A stretch of 64,000 nt of DNA from Bartonella machadoae (GCF_022559585.1 NZ_CP087114.1:39094-103093), one strand, 5' to 3'; counted from the stretch's first letter, positions 48,000-57,714 are shown. Numbers and translations: made by a program. The notes: generated by a model from the sequence alone, not told the origin.

Positions 48000-48006
48000 A
48001 AAGCTT

Positions 48007-48225
48007 TTAGTTTTTCGAAAACCACTGTTTTAAGTGTGCAAAAACATTGTCTATTGCATCCATAATCCGAGCAAAGTCAAGGATGAGTAAAAAGAGAAAG
48101 AAGGCTATCCACTTCATAAAACGAGACATCATTTTTACATTTTGATAGGTGATGATCATTTCTTGAAGCATTTCTTTTTCTGCTTCTGTAAGCGCGGCAG
48201 TTTTTTTAGTGTTTTTTCTAGCCAT
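48007..48225 (-). CDS. Small membrane protein of the lysis cassette (third copy)
   Basis: Protein identical to that at 1866-2084 although flanking DNA carries substitutions, so it appears to be under selection or recently converted. Same GGTGG-preceded start. Confidence 0.6.
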   Translation of the reverse strand: MARKNTKKTAALTEAEKEMLQEMIITYQNVKMMSRFMKWIAFFLFLLILDFARIMDAIDNVFAHLKQWFSKN

Positions 48226-48424
48226 GTTTCCACCCACACAAATATTCACCTTGCTTGTTATGCTTTAAGATCTCTCTTGCTAAGTTTGAACTGATGGCGT
48301 TTAAATCTTGGCGCTGCAAATATATCGGCAACCAACCCACACAAGAAGAAGCAACTTTATTTGTCGCGCAACCAGTGAGAGAGATCAGTACGCACATCAG
48401 CATCACTTTTTTGATTAATTTCAT
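48218..48424 (-). CDS. Rz1-like spanin lipoprotein (third copy)
   Basis: Identical in protein sequence to 2077-2283, lipobox LTGC included. Confidence 0.75.
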   Translation of the reverse strand: MKLIKKVMLMCVLISLTGCATNKVASSCVGWLPIYLQRQDLNAISSNLAREILKHNKQGEYLCGWKHG

Positions 48425-48584
48425 TTTCCACCTCAAGCCGTGTTGTTGCAGTCTTTAAAGCCTTCTCTGTTTGCTTTTGCTGTTCAGTTTTTTTGCCAAG
48501 AACAAAAGCTTTTGCTACAATCATAAAAAAAGCGGCTAAAGCCGCACCTGTTAGCATCAGATTTTTTTTCATCCATAAGATCAT
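48357..48584 (-). CDS. Rz-like inner spanin (third copy)
   Basis: Identical protein to 2216-2443; start overlaps the endolysin stop. Confidence 0.75.
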   Translation of the reverse strand: MILWMKKNLMLTGAALAAFFMIVAKAFVLGKKTEQQKQTEKALKTATTRLEVENEINQKSDADVRTDLSHWLRDK

Positions 48585-49243
48585 AATTTGTGCTCCTGAA
48601 AGCGTTTGGCGACACAGAAAAGACCGGCACAGGCGGCTAAGACCATAATGGTTGCTAATGCCCATTGGATAGGACCATTGCCCGCTAACAAGCCTCCAAG
48701 TCCTGAGAAAGAACCAATGATTGGGGCAAGGGCTTCTGCTTTGAAAATCCCCATTGGCTGTTTGGTTTCTACTGGTTGATAATTGGAGGAAACATAAGCG
48801 CCTTTTGCCCATAAGCCTGCTTCTGCTGTACGTCGGTGTACGAGACCTTGAAGGCGCTTTCCACCCGCTTTGGTCCATTTTTGTAATTCAAAGGGCACTG
48901 CTTCATATTCACCTTGATTGAGTTTTTTTAACAGTGTCGAATTGCAAAAGGCTGCTGTTCCTACATTATAACAAAAGGACACGAGTGCCGCGAATTGTTC
49001 GTCTGTTAAGGAAACTTGAACGACTCGTTCAACAGTATTCTCAAATTGTTGCAAATCATGGCAAAGAAACTCTTCTGCTTGCTCTTCAGTGATTGTCATG
49101 CCCTTATGAACAAAGGGTTTTCCAGCAGAATTTGTATGTCCATAACCAATGGTCCATATACCAATGGCATCTTTATAGGCGTTTAGACGCAAGCCTTCCC
49201 ATTGTTTAATCAGTGCTAATCCTTCTGATGATATTTTTCTCAT
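48581..49243 (-). CDS. GH24 endolysin (third copy)
   Basis: Same length and catalytic residues as 2440-3102. A handful of differences lie in the middle (KGMTITEEQ for KGMIITEEQ, ENTVERVVQV for ENAVEHAVQV, GTAAF for GTTAF, VPFELQ for VPSELQ). All catalytic positions are kept, so it should be active. The upstream minus-strand terminator is conserved at about 49254-49282. Confidence 0.9.
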   Translation of the reverse strand: MRKISSEGLALIKQWEGLRLNAYKDAIGIWTIGYGHTNSAGKPFVHKGMTITEEQAEEFLCHDLQQFENTVERVVQVSLTDEQFAALVSFCYNVGTAAFCNSTLLKKLNQGEYEAVPFELQKWTKAGGKRLQGLVHRRTAEAGLWAKGAYVSSNYQPVETKQPMGIFKAEALAPIIGSFSGLGGLLAGNGPIQWALATIMVLAACAGLFCVAKRFQEHKL

Positions 49244-49402
49244 AGGTTTCTCCATAAAAAAAGCTCCGCACAAGGCAGAGCTGGATTAAAAAGTGAATCT
49301 TTTTCCTCTTCGAAAAGACGGCTTATTAAAACTTATGTAGCTTTTTCACTGGAACATAAGAATATATTTGACATTGTCTGTTATGTATCTTATAAGTTAC
49401 AA

Positions 49403-49711
49403 ATGTTTACAGTGCATAAAACAAAATACTTTATGAAATGGCTAGATTCTTTAAAAGACAAGATTGCGCAGGCACATGTTGTTACACGGATTGCAAGAAT
49501 AGAAACAGGGTTTCTTGGTAATGCAAAATTTTTCCGTGGGATTGGAGAATTAAAAATAAATCACGGACCAGGCTATCGTGTTTATTTTTTCAAACAAGGA
49601 AAAGAGATCATTTTATTACTTAATGGTGGCGATAAATCTACTCAGCAAAAAGATATTGAAAAAGCTCTTCAATTAGTAAAGGAAATAAAAAATGGAAATC
49701 ACCAAATTTGA
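49403..49711 (+). CDS. HI1419-type RelE/ParE toxin (third copy)
   Basis: One substitution (KDKIAQ for KDEIAQ) relative to 3262. Promoter TTGACA/TATAAG and the six-nt distance to ATG are conserved (about 49368-49396). Confidence 0.85.
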   Translation: MFTVHKTKYFMKWLDSLKDKIAQAHVVTRIARIETGFLGNAKFFRGIGELKINHGPGYRVYFFKQGKEIILLLNGGDKSTQQKDIEKALQLVKEIKNGNHQI

Positions 49712-50012
49712 TACAAGCGAATATTTCAAAACGCCTGAAACGCAGAAAATTCTTTTACAAGATGCTCTTGAAAGCAAGGATAGTAAATATCTTGCACATG
49801 CTCTTGGCATAATAGCAAAAAACCAAGGGATGAGTAAAATTGCTCAAAATACAGGGCTATCAAGAGAGTCCCTTTATCGTTCTTTAAGTGACAAAGGTGA
49901 CCCACGGCTTTCTACTTTTCTCAGTGTTTTGAGTGCTTTAGATTTGCAAATCAGTTTAACTCCTGTTCAAAATGATTCTGAGAAACAAACAGTGTTAGAA
50001 GAAGCATCTTGA
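49692..50012 (+). CDS. HI1420-type antitoxin (third copy)
   Basis: One substitution (VQNDSEK for VQNNSEK) relative to 3551. Likely cross-reactive with the other two copies, so three near-identical TA operons coexist in the window. Confidence 0.85.
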   Translation: MEITKFDTSEYFKTPETQKILLQDALESKDSKYLAHALGIIAKNQGMSKIAQNTGLSRESLYRSLSDKGDPRLSTFLSVLSALDLQISLTPVQNDSEKQTVLEEAS

Positions 50013-50050
50013 TCTTCTCCTCACTTTTTTAATATTTTTGCTAATTTGAC

Positions 50051-51065
50051 TTATATATCTCCTTCATCCATATGGATGACGCCTTCGCCTTCATCATATG
50101 TATTTTGTGGAGCATTTGGATCAAGAGTATCATCCTTATCTGGCGTTGTGTTTGCAACATTTCCAGCGGCGTCTTCTTGTCCTTCATCAAAAAGTTCGCA
50201 CTCTATTTTTGTGGTGTAACCACCCGTTTTATCAAGCTTGTGCTTGACGCTTTTGATACGCCATTCTGCTGGTATATAAGGACGGAAAGGGGGCTCTTGA
50301 ACAAGCTTTGCCTCTGCTTGCACAAAGGGATCACCACCAATATCACAGGAGAAAGAAGATTTACCCCGTGACGATTTGTTACGATAAGCAGCAATAGCTG
50401 CAACAGCCTCTGATTGATTATGGTAGGTATATTTGAGTTCATGAAACGGTGAATGACCGGATTTGACTTCTTTCTTTTCACCACTGCGGATATCATAATA
50501 GGTTGCGATAACGCCGCCTTTTTTCTCTTGTTTTTGCTTCTCCGCTTCTTTTTCTGTTTTTTCTCCTCTCTCTGCTTCAGATGGTTCTGGTAGATCATTT
50601 TCATCCATATGGATGGTATTTTCATCCTCCTCTATCTCTTCTGGTGCACGTGCATCTGCTGCGGCTTTTTGGTCCTCACCACCATCGGTTTCTAGACCAT
50701 TGGCTGCACCTGCTTCATCCCGTGCGCTGTATTTAAAATCCCAAGATGTGCACTGTTTCTCATGAAGAACCACTACGGGAAGTGTCTCGCCGGTGATGGC
50801 TTTGCCTTCCCCCCGTTTGGCAAGGACAAGCTTACCATCAACAGGCTTTGCTACCGCATCATATTCCTCTGCAAGGCGGGCGGCAAAAGCCATATCACTT
50901 TCAGCTGTTTGATCAATATGACGCACAACAATTTTCGCAAGAGAAGGGTCAACCTTTGCGGTATAACCATTACGCTGTGCGATTTCTTGAACAATATTGC
51001 CAAGTGTTTGCTGGTGATAAGATTGGCTTTTGGGTGTTCTATAAGATGTGTTCATTGCCGCGGCA
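50051..51065 (-). pseudogene. gpD-like protein, N-terminally truncated
   Basis: Corresponds to gpD from about residue 100 to the end; homology starts at AAMNTSYRTPKSQSYHQ. A frame continues upstream to 51145 with an unrelated N-terminus (ends ILANKACSA), but the hub domain is lost. Several substitutions (EAERGEKTEKEAEKQKQEKK in the linker). Marks the broken end of the older prophage copy. Confidence 0.85.
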
Positions 51066-51262
51066 GAGCAGGCTTTATTAGCAAGAATCAAATAGTATAA
51101 AGATGTGCAAGACCATATTGATGTATATAATTTTTTATGTTCCAATAAAAAAAATAAGTATTAAAGAAAAAATCTCAAATCAGAAATTAAAGGTGGTCTA
51201 AAAGGTGGACCAAAAAAGGTGGAGGGGCAATGCCTGAAAAGGTGGACGAGAGGGGGTGTTAA
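51066..51262. other. Junction region with four AAAGGTGG repeats, upstream of the integrase
   Basis: After an AT-rich stretch, AAAGGTGG occurs at 51189-51196, 51201-51208, 51215-51222 and 51238-51245, just before the GTG start of the P4-type integrase. Probable attachment junction of the right-hand unit; the repeats may bind integrase or an excision factor. No tRNA end recognised. Confidence 0.5.
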
Positions 51263-52420
51263 GTGAGGGCGATTCACCGGTTATCAGCATCATTCGTAAA
51301 GACGTCTCCACAGGGTAAGTATTGTGATGGGGCGGGGCTATGGTTAAATGTTCGAAAAGACAATACGCGTTCTTGGTTTTTTCGCTATACGCACCACAAT
51401 AAGCGCCGTGAAATGGGGCTTGGTCCTGTTACAAAGCTTTCTTTAAAAGAAGCGCGCGAACTTGCTAGGCATTATAGTGATATTCTTAAAGAAGGTAATG
51501 ATCCTATTGTTTTTAGAGAACAGACTATTTTAAAACAGCAAAGCAATATCTTTCAAGAAGTTGCGCAAGCGGCTTTTGAAAGCAAAAAAGCAGAGTTGAA
51601 AAATGAAGGGAAAAATGGTCGTTGGTTTTCTCCATTAGAGTTGCACGTTATTCCACACATAGGCAAATTATCTATAGAAAAATTGACAGCCAATATCATT
51701 CGCAATGTTCTTGCTCCACTTTGGCATGAAAAAGCAGATACAGCGCGAAAAGCACTGAATCGTATCAATATTTGCTTGAAATATGCTGCTGCTCTTGGCT
51801 TAGATGTTGACCTACAGGCTTGTATGAAAGCACGAGCTCTTTTAGGAAAATCACGTGCGACATCGACGAATATTCCTGCTATGCCTTGGCAAGAACTTCC
51901 AGATTTTTATCACAACTTAGAGGATAATATCCTTTCAAATTTAGCACTAAAATTACTAATTTTGACAGGTGCTCGATCATATCCATTGCGCTATTTGCGT
52001 CTTGAGCAGATTGATAAAAATATATGGACCATACCCAAAGAAAATATGAAAGGTATTGTAGGAAAAGTTTCAGACTTTCGTGTGCCACTGAGTAGTGAAG
52101 CTATGAAAGTGATTGAAAAAACTCTGCCTTTTGAAAAAAAGGGCTTTCTATTTGCGGGGCTTAAAGGAAAACCAATTTCTGATGCAACGCTTTCTAAATT
52201 CATGAAAGACAAAGGCTTTGATTATAGACCTCATGGTTTTAGATCGAGTCTTCGTGACTGGATAGCGGAGACAACATCAACACCATTTGAAATTGCAGAA
52301 TCTGTTCTTGCGCATTCAGTTGGTAATTCAGTGACAAAAGCTTACATGCGAACAGACTTCTTAGAGCAACGGCGTGTTCTTTTGGAGCAATGGGCATCTT
52401 TTGTATCAAGAAGTGCTTGA
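51263..52420 (+). CDS. int: P4-type tyrosine integrase (complete)
   Basis: 385 aa with GTG start (AGGGGG upstream). N-terminal DUF4102 module (LSASFVKTSPQGKYCDGAGLWLNVRKDNTRSWFFRYTHHNKRREMGLG), core-binding domain, and catalytic R238 (LTGARSYPLR), H324/R327 (PHGFRSS), H351 (LAHSVGN), Y361 (KAYMR). Integrases of this type usually use tRNA 3' ends. Its 3' part is duplicated at 2-529. The stop lies in the -35 box of the next leader. Confidence 0.95.
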   Translation: MRAIHRLSASFVKTSPQGKYCDGAGLWLNVRKDNTRSWFFRYTHHNKRREMGLGPVTKLSLKEARELARHYSDILKEGNDPIVFREQTILKQQSNIFQEVAQAAFESKKAELKNEGKNGRWFSPLELHVIPHIGKLSIEKLTANIIRNVLAPLWHEKADTARKALNRINICLKYAAALGLDVDLQACMKARALLGKSRATSTNIPAMPWQELPDFYHNLEDNILSNLALKLLILTGARSYPLRYLRLEQIDKNIWTIPKENMKGIVGKVSDFRVPLSSEAMKVIEKTLPFEKKGFLFAGLKGKPISDATLSKFMKDKGFDYRPHGFRSSLRDWIAETTSTPFEIAESVLAHSVGNSVTKAYMRTDFLEQRRVLLEQWASFVSRSA

Positions 52421-52692
52421 CAATATAGACCCAATGTGTCTATTGTCGAATCAGGTGCCTAACAAACACCTTAAATGCATAGCGGATTGGTTGCCGAAAC
52501 AATCTTTTTCCGCCAATTAAAAGCTTTGACTCATTATATGTTACACGCATATAATGATCCCGTCGGGTGTAGTTATGCTATACAATACCCTTATGGGGAA
52601 AGCATAACGACGGACTATGCACCGTGTTTGTTAGCGCCCGGCACTCTTTTTGAGTGTCATTAACAAACGTCTAACTGCATAGGAGCCGAATT
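52417..52692 (+). ncRNA. C4-like antisense leader, cassette I (second copy)
   Basis: Identical to 526-801: A 52459-52482, B 52615-52634, A' 52661-52682, code aacaaac/tgcatag. Because both copies share a code, each RNA can act on both antirepressors. Confidence 0.8.
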
Positions 52693-53433
52693 ATGGCGCA
52701 ATATTTAATTAATATAAATCAAACTGAAATTGATGGTGAATTAGTTCAAACCGTTAACGCACGTGAGTTACATGCATTTTTGGAAGTAAAACGAGATTTT
52801 TCCAATTGGATTAAAGATCGCATAAACAAATACGATTTAAAAGAGGGAAGAGATTATATTTTAACGCTCGCCAAAATTGGCGAACGTCAAAATGTAGTAT
52901 TAAAAGAATATTACCTCATACTAAATGTCGCCAAAGAACTTTCTATGCTTGAGAACAATCAGAAAGGCAGAGAAGCTCGTTTGTACTTTATCGAATGCGA
53001 AAAACTTGCAAAGCAGGCAGTCTTACCGAAGATTGATTATTCAAGTCCACAAGCTATGATTGGTTTCTTGAACCACTTACAAAGCCAAATCGAGCAGAAA
53101 GATCATGTAATTGCTGAGCTAGAGCCTAAGGCAAAGGCGCTTGATGGTTTAAAACGTTCTGATGGCTTGTTTGGTCTTATTGAATCTGCAAAAATGTTAG
53201 AAGTACGACCAAAAGATCTAACCGATTATTTGCGTAAACATGATTGGGTCTATCGACGGGCTCCGGGTGCTCCTTTGTTACCCTATCAGGATAAAATCAA
53301 AAAAGGTCTCATGGATTGCCCTGCTATCACAATTCAAAGACCGGATGGTACAGAAAAAGTGCTCCCTTCAACAAAAATCACATCTAGAGGATTGGCTTGC
53401 TTGAGAGAACAAATCCATGGAGGTGTGCAATGA
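52693..53433 (+). CDS. AntA-KilAC antirepressor (cassette I, second copy)
   Basis: Identical to 802-1542. Confidence 0.9.
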   Translation: MAQYLININQTEIDGELVQTVNARELHAFLEVKRDFSNWIKDRINKYDLKEGRDYILTLAKIGERQNVVLKEYYLILNVAKELSMLENNQKGREARLYFIECEKLAKQAVLPKIDYSSPQAMIGFLNHLQSQIEQKDHVIAELEPKAKALDGLKRSDGLFGLIESAKMLEVRPKDLTDYLRKHDWVYRRAPGAPLLPYQDKIKKGLMDCPAITIQRPDGTEKVLPSTKITSRGLACLREQIHGGVQ

Positions 53434-53708
53434 AGGTAGATACCAATTTTTTATGTGATTTGTGGATGGATTTGTTTCAGTTTGTCAATTGTGAAGATAT
53501 TAAAGATAAAGACTGTAGCGCACTGGTTGAAGTCATGGGCATTGTAGAAAAAGCTTTGATTTTAAAACTTCAGGATGACGTGCCAAATATTACAAAAATT
53601 TTAGCAGTCCTTACAGGTTTTGGAACTTCAGAATTACCGCATATCATGAATCCATTATTGCAAGCTTATGCTCCAAGTTTAGAAAATCCTATTGTGAAAG
53701 CTGCTTAA
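53430..53708 (+). CDS. 92-aa antirepressor partner (cassette I, second copy)
   Basis: Identical to 1539-1817, same ATGA overlap. Confidence 0.85.
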   Translation: MKVDTNFLCDLWMDLFQFVNCEDIKDKDCSALVEVMGIVEKALILKLQDDVPNITKILAVLTGFGTSELPHIMNPLLQAYAPSLENPIVKAA

Positions 53709-53716
53709 GTAAAACA

Positions 53717-53750
53717 TATCCCTTCCCACTTCAAAAGTGGGGAGGGGATA
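53717..53750. terminator. Bidirectional terminator (second copy)
   Basis: Identical hairpin to 1826-1859. Confidence 0.8.
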
Positions 53751-53756
53751 AGGCTT

Positions 53757-53975
53757 TTAGTTCTTTGAAAACCACTGTTTTAAGTGTGCAAAAACATTGT
53801 CTATTGCATCCATAATCCGAGCAAAGTCAAGGATGAGTAAAAAGAGAAAGAAGGCTATCCACTTCATAAAACGAGACATCATTTTTACATTTTGATAGGT
53901 GATGATCATTTCTTGAAGCATTTCTTTTTCTGCTTCTGTAAGCGCGGCAGTTTTTTTAGTGTTTTTTCTAGCCAT
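53757..53975 (-). CDS. Small membrane protein of the lysis cassette (second copy)
   Basis: Identical to 1866-2084. Confidence 0.6.
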   Translation of the reverse strand: MARKNTKKTAALTEAEKEMLQEMIITYQNVKMMSRFMKWIAFFLFLLILDFARIMDAIDNVFAHLKQWFSKN

Positions 53976-54174
53976 GTTTCCACCCACACAAATATTCACC
54001 TTGCTTGTTATGCTTTAAGATCTCTCTTGCTAAGTTTGAACTGATGGCGTTTAAATCTTGGCGCTGCAAATATATCGGCAACCAACCCACACAAGAAGAA
54101 GCAACTTTATTTGTCGCGCAACCAGTGAGAGAGATCAGTACGCACATCAGCATCACTTTTTTGATTAATTTCAT
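53968..54174 (-). CDS. Rz1-like spanin lipoprotein (second copy)
   Basis: Identical to 2077-2283. Confidence 0.75.
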   Translation of the reverse strand: MKLIKKVMLMCVLISLTGCATNKVASSCVGWLPIYLQRQDLNAISSNLAREILKHNKQGEYLCGWKHG

Positions 54175-54334
54175 TTTCCACCTCAAGCCGTGTTGTTGCA
54201 GTCTTTAAAGCCTTCTCTGTTTGCTTTTGCTGTTCAGTTTTTTTGCCAAGAACAAAAGCTTTTGCTACAATCATAAAAAAAGCGGCTAAAGCCGCACCTG
54301 TTAGCATCAGATTTTTTTTCATCCATAAGATCAT
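54107..54334 (-). CDS. Rz-like inner spanin (second copy)
   Basis: Identical to 2216-2443. Confidence 0.75.
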   Translation of the reverse strand: MILWMKKNLMLTGAALAAFFMIVAKAFVLGKKTEQQKQTEKALKTATTRLEVENEINQKSDADVRTDLSHWLRDK

Positions 54335-54993
54335 AATTTGTGCTCCTGAAAGCGTTTGGCGACACAGAAAAGACCGGCACAGGCGGCTAAGACCATAATG
54401 GTTGCTAATGCCCATTGGATAGGACCATTGCCCGCTAACAAGCCTCCAAGTCCTGAGAAAGAACCAATGATTGGGGCAAGGGCTTCTGCTTTGAAAATCC
54501 CCATTGGCTGTTTGGTTTCTACTGGTTGATAATTGGAGGAAACATAAGCTCCTTTTGCCCATAAGCCTGCTTCTGCTGTACGCCGATGTACAAGACCTTG
54601 AAGGCGCTTTCCACCCGCTTTGGTCCATTTCTGTAATTCAGAGGGCACTGCTTCATATTCACCTTGATTGAGTTTTTTTAACAGTGTTGAATTGCAAAAG
54701 GCTGTTGTTCCTACATTATAACAAAAGGATACGAGTGCCGCGAATTGTTCGTCTGTTAAGGAAACTTGAACAGCGTGTTCAACAGCATTCTCAAATTGTT
54801 GCAAATCATGGCAAAGAAACTCTTCTGCTTGTTCTTCAGTGATTATCATGCCCTTATGAACAAAGGGTTTTCCAGCAGAATTTGTATGCCCATAACCAAT
54901 GGTCCATATACCAATGGCATCTTTATAGGCGTTTAGACGCAAGCCTTCCCATTGTTTAATCAGTGCTAATCCTTCTGATGATATTTTTCTCAT
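54331..54993 (-). CDS. GH24 endolysin (second copy)
   Basis: Identical to 2440-3102, including the C-terminal membrane helix; preceded by the same terminator (55004-55032). Confidence 0.9.
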   Translation of the reverse strand: MRKISSEGLALIKQWEGLRLNAYKDAIGIWTIGYGHTNSAGKPFVHKGMIITEEQAEEFLCHDLQQFENAVEHAVQVSLTDEQFAALVSFCYNVGTTAFCNSTLLKKLNQGEYEAVPSELQKWTKAGGKRLQGLVHRRTAEAGLWAKGAYVSSNYQPVETKQPMGIFKAEALAPIIGSFSGLGGLLAGNGPIQWALATIMVLAACAGLFCVAKRFQEHKL

Positions 54994-55152
54994 AGGTTTC
55001 TCCATAAAAAAAGCTCCGCACAAGGCAGAGCTGGATTTAAAAGTGAATCTCTTTCCCCTTCGAAAAGACGGCTTATTAAAAGTTATGTAGTTTTTTCACT
55101 GGAACATAAGAATATATTTGACATTGTCTGTTGTGTATCTTATAAGTTACAA

Positions 55153-55461
55153 ATGTTTACAGTGCATAAAACAAAATACTTTATGAAATGGTTAGATTCT
55201 TTAAAAGACGAGATTGCGCAGGCACATGTTGTTACACGGATTGCAAGAATAGAAACAGGGTTTCTTGGTAATGCAAAATTTTTCCGTGGGATTGGAGAAT
55301 TAAAAATAAATCACGGACCAGGCTATCGTGTTTATTTTTTCAAACAAGGAAAAGAGATCATTTTATTACTTAATGGTGGCGATAAATCTACTCAGCAAAA
55401 AGATATTGAAAAAGCTCTTCAATTAGTAAAGGAAATAAAAAATGGAAATCACCAAATTTGA
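55153..55461 (+). CDS. HI1419-type RelE/ParE toxin (second copy)
   Basis: Identical to 3262-3570; promoter at 55118-55146. Confidence 0.85.
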   Translation: MFTVHKTKYFMKWLDSLKDEIAQAHVVTRIARIETGFLGNAKFFRGIGELKINHGPGYRVYFFKQGKEIILLLNGGDKSTQQKDIEKALQLVKEIKNGNHQI

Positions 55462-55762
55462 TACAAGCGAATATTTCAAAACGCCTGAAACGCAGAAAAT
55501 TCTTTTACAAGATGCTCTTGAAAGCAAAGATAGTAAATATCTTGCACATGCTCTTGGCATAATAGCAAAAAACCAAGGGATGAGTAAAATTGCTCAAAAT
55601 ACAGGGCTATCAAGAGAGTCCCTTTATCGTTCTCTAAGTGATAAAGGTGACCCACGGCTTTCTACTTTTCTCAGTGTTTTGAGTGCTTTAGATTTGCAAA
55701 TCAGTTTAACTCCTGTTCAAAATAATTCTGAGAAACAAACAGTGTTAGAAGAAGCATCTTAA
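55442..55762 (+). CDS. HI1420-type antitoxin (second copy)
   Basis: Identical to 3551-3871. Confidence 0.85.
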   Translation: MEITKFDTSEYFKTPETQKILLQDALESKDSKYLAHALGIIAKNQGMSKIAQNTGLSRESLYRSLSDKGDPRLSTFLSVLSALDLQISLTPVQNNSEKQTVLEEAS

Positions 55763-55800
55763 TCTTTTCTTCACTTTTTTAATATTTTTGCTAATTTGAC

Positions 55801-57111
55801 TTATATATCTCCCTCATCCATATGGATGACGCCTTCACCTTCCTCATATGCATTTTGTGGAGCGTTTGGATCAAGAGTATCATCCTTGTCTGGCGTTGTG
55901 TTTGCAACATTTCCAGCTGCATCTTCTTGTCCTTCATCAAAAAGTTCGCACTCTATTTTTGTGGTGTAACCACCCATTTTATCAAGCTTGTGCTTGACGC
56001 TTTTGATGCGCCATTCTGCTGGTATATAAGGACGGAAAGGGGGCTCTTGAACAAGCTTTGCCTCTGCTTGCACAAAGGGATCACCACCAATATCACAGGA
56101 GAAAGAAGATTTGCCCCGTGATGATTTGTTACGATAAGCGGCAATGGCTGCAACAGCCTCTGATTGATTATGATAGGTATATTTGAGTTCATGAAACGGT
56201 GGATGACCGGATTTGACTTCTTTCTTTTCACCACTGCGTAGATCATAATAGGTTGCGATAACGCCGCCTTTTTTCTCTTGTTCTTGCTTCTCCGCTTCTT
56301 TTTCTGTTTTTTCTCCTTTCTCTGGTTCAGATGGTTCTGGTAGATCATTTTCATCCATATGGATGGCGTTTTCATCCTCCTCTATCTCTTCTGGTGCACG
56401 AGCATCCGCTGCGGCTTTTTGGTCCTCACCACCATCCATTTCTAGACCATTGGCTGCACCTGCTTCATCCCGTGCGCTGTATTTAAAATCCCAAGAGGTG
56501 CAATGTTTCTCATGAAGAACCACTACGGGGAGTGTCTCGCCGGTGATGGCTTTACCTTCCCCCCGTTTGGCAAGGACTAGCTTACCATCAACAGGCTTTG
56601 CTACCGCGTCATATTCCTCTGCAAGGCGGGCGGCAAAAGCCATATCACTTTCAGATGTTTGATCAATATGACGCACAACAATTTTCGCAAGAGAAGGGTC
56701 AACCTTTGCGGTATAACCATTACGCTGTGCGATCTCTTGAACAATATGGCCAAGTGTTTGCTGGTGATAAGATTGGCTTTTTGGTGTTCTATAAGACGTG
56801 TTCATCGCCGCAGCACGTCCTGTAACAGTTAAGCTTTGTGGTGGACTGCTTACAGAGATTTCATCTATCAGATAGGCTCCCATATCGCGTATTTTGTCGC
56901 CCTCATAGCCAAGTGTTACGGAAAGAACTGTTCCGATGAGGGGTATATCAAGAAAGCCATTATCACTGTTGCGTGCACGGTCATCAAGCTCTATGGTGAT
57001 ACGGTCGCTTTTGTCTTCTGCCTCATCGGTTATTTCAATTGATAAAACATAATCTATGAGAGTTTTGGTGATGTCTTGTCCATTTGCCATAACCATGCAA
57101 AAAGGTTTCAT
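55801..57111 (-). CDS. D: P2 gpD-like tail hub (second copy)
   Basis: Identical to 3910-5220; full length, unlike the third copy. Confidence 0.9.
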   Translation of the reverse strand: MKPFCMVMANGQDITKTLIDYVLSIEITDEAEDKSDRITIELDDRARNSDNGFLDIPLIGTVLSVTLGYEGDKIRDMGAYLIDEISVSSPPQSLTVTGRAAAMNTSYRTPKSQSYHQQTLGHIVQEIAQRNGYTAKVDPSLAKIVVRHIDQTSESDMAFAARLAEEYDAVAKPVDGKLVLAKRGEGKAITGETLPVVVLHEKHCTSWDFKYSARDEAGAANGLEMDGGEDQKAAADARAPEEIEEDENAIHMDENDLPEPSEPEKGEKTEKEAEKQEQEKKGGVIATYYDLRSGEKKEVKSGHPPFHELKYTYHNQSEAVAAIAAYRNKSSRGKSSFSCDIGGDPFVQAEAKLVQEPPFRPYIPAEWRIKSVKHKLDKMGGYTTKIECELFDEGQEDAAGNVANTTPDKDDTLDPNAPQNAYEEGEGVIHMDEGDI

Positions 57112-57332
57112 GATTTGCTGCCCCAAATTCTAATCACCGGTGTGGCTTTGGGATAGGGGAGGGAGGGCAAAATGATTGTGATGCCTGCTGTCAAAATGGG
57201 TCCATAGTCTGCAAGCCCTAAATTTGCTGCATAGACACGTTCGACAGCAAGCGATTGTTGACCTTTAGCATAATATTTCCAACAAATGGCATCAACCATA
57301 TCGCCTTCTTTGGTCCTATAAAGATCACTCAT
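57108..57332 (-). CDS. X: P2 gpX-like tail protein (second copy)
   Basis: Identical to 5217-5441. Confidence 0.9.
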   Translation of the reverse strand: MSDLYRTKEGDMVDAICWKYYAKGQQSLAVERVYAANLGLADYGPILTAGITIILPSLPYPKATPVIRIWGSKS

Positions 57333-57709
57333 AGGTCTCCACCATACTCTCTCAGTTTTACTGTAAATTCTTGTTTTTTGGGGGCACCGTTATAATGAAA
57401 AACGCTTTGCTTTTCTTCTACAGAAAGGATGACAAACTTCCCTAAAATTTTGCCTTGCCCTGTTACAAGAATGTGAGGTCCCTGATGGGCAATTTGCCGC
57501 AAATATTCGAGTTGTCCATGCCCACCTTTGAAGTCTGGATAGATCACACCCGTTAAGGAAAATTCCGCATTTGCAACAGCAGGCAATTGAAGAGCGGCTT
57601 TTCGTCCCAATCGTCCTTGCTCGACCCATGGTATACCATAAGACAGATCAAGAGTTTGATAGGCTGCTGTTTCAATCGAAAAAATAAAACTACCCAAAGC
57701 AAGCATCAT
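57329..57709 (-). CDS. U: P2 gpU-like tail protein (second copy)
   Basis: Identical to 5438-5818. Confidence 0.9.
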   Translation of the reverse strand: MMLALGSFIFSIETAAYQTLDLSYGIPWVEQGRLGRKAALQLPAVANAEFSLTGVIYPDFKGGHGQLEYLRQIAHQGPHILVTGQGKILGKFVILSVEEKQSVFHYNGAPKKQEFTVKLREYGGDL

Positions 57710-57714
57710 GGTCT

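Larger units (their letters stand above)
46676..51065. repeat. Diverged partial third copy of the antirepressor/lysis/TA/gpD block
   Basis: From about 47965 to 51065 this matches 1826-4924 at offset 46141 with scattered substitutions, many of them silent. The block starts with a cassette at the same relative position, but the antirepressor N-terminus and leader code differ (Rha type here, AntA type at 802). Homology stops abruptly inside gpD at about 51065. It is an older duplication than the 12.1 kb repeat, probably the remnant end of a related prophage. Confidence 0.9.

Noticed and set aside
51066..51145. N-terminal 27 codons fused to truncated gpD (start at 51145)
   Set aside because: Unrelated to the gpD hub domain and created by the deletion endpoint; treated as read-through of a pseudogene.
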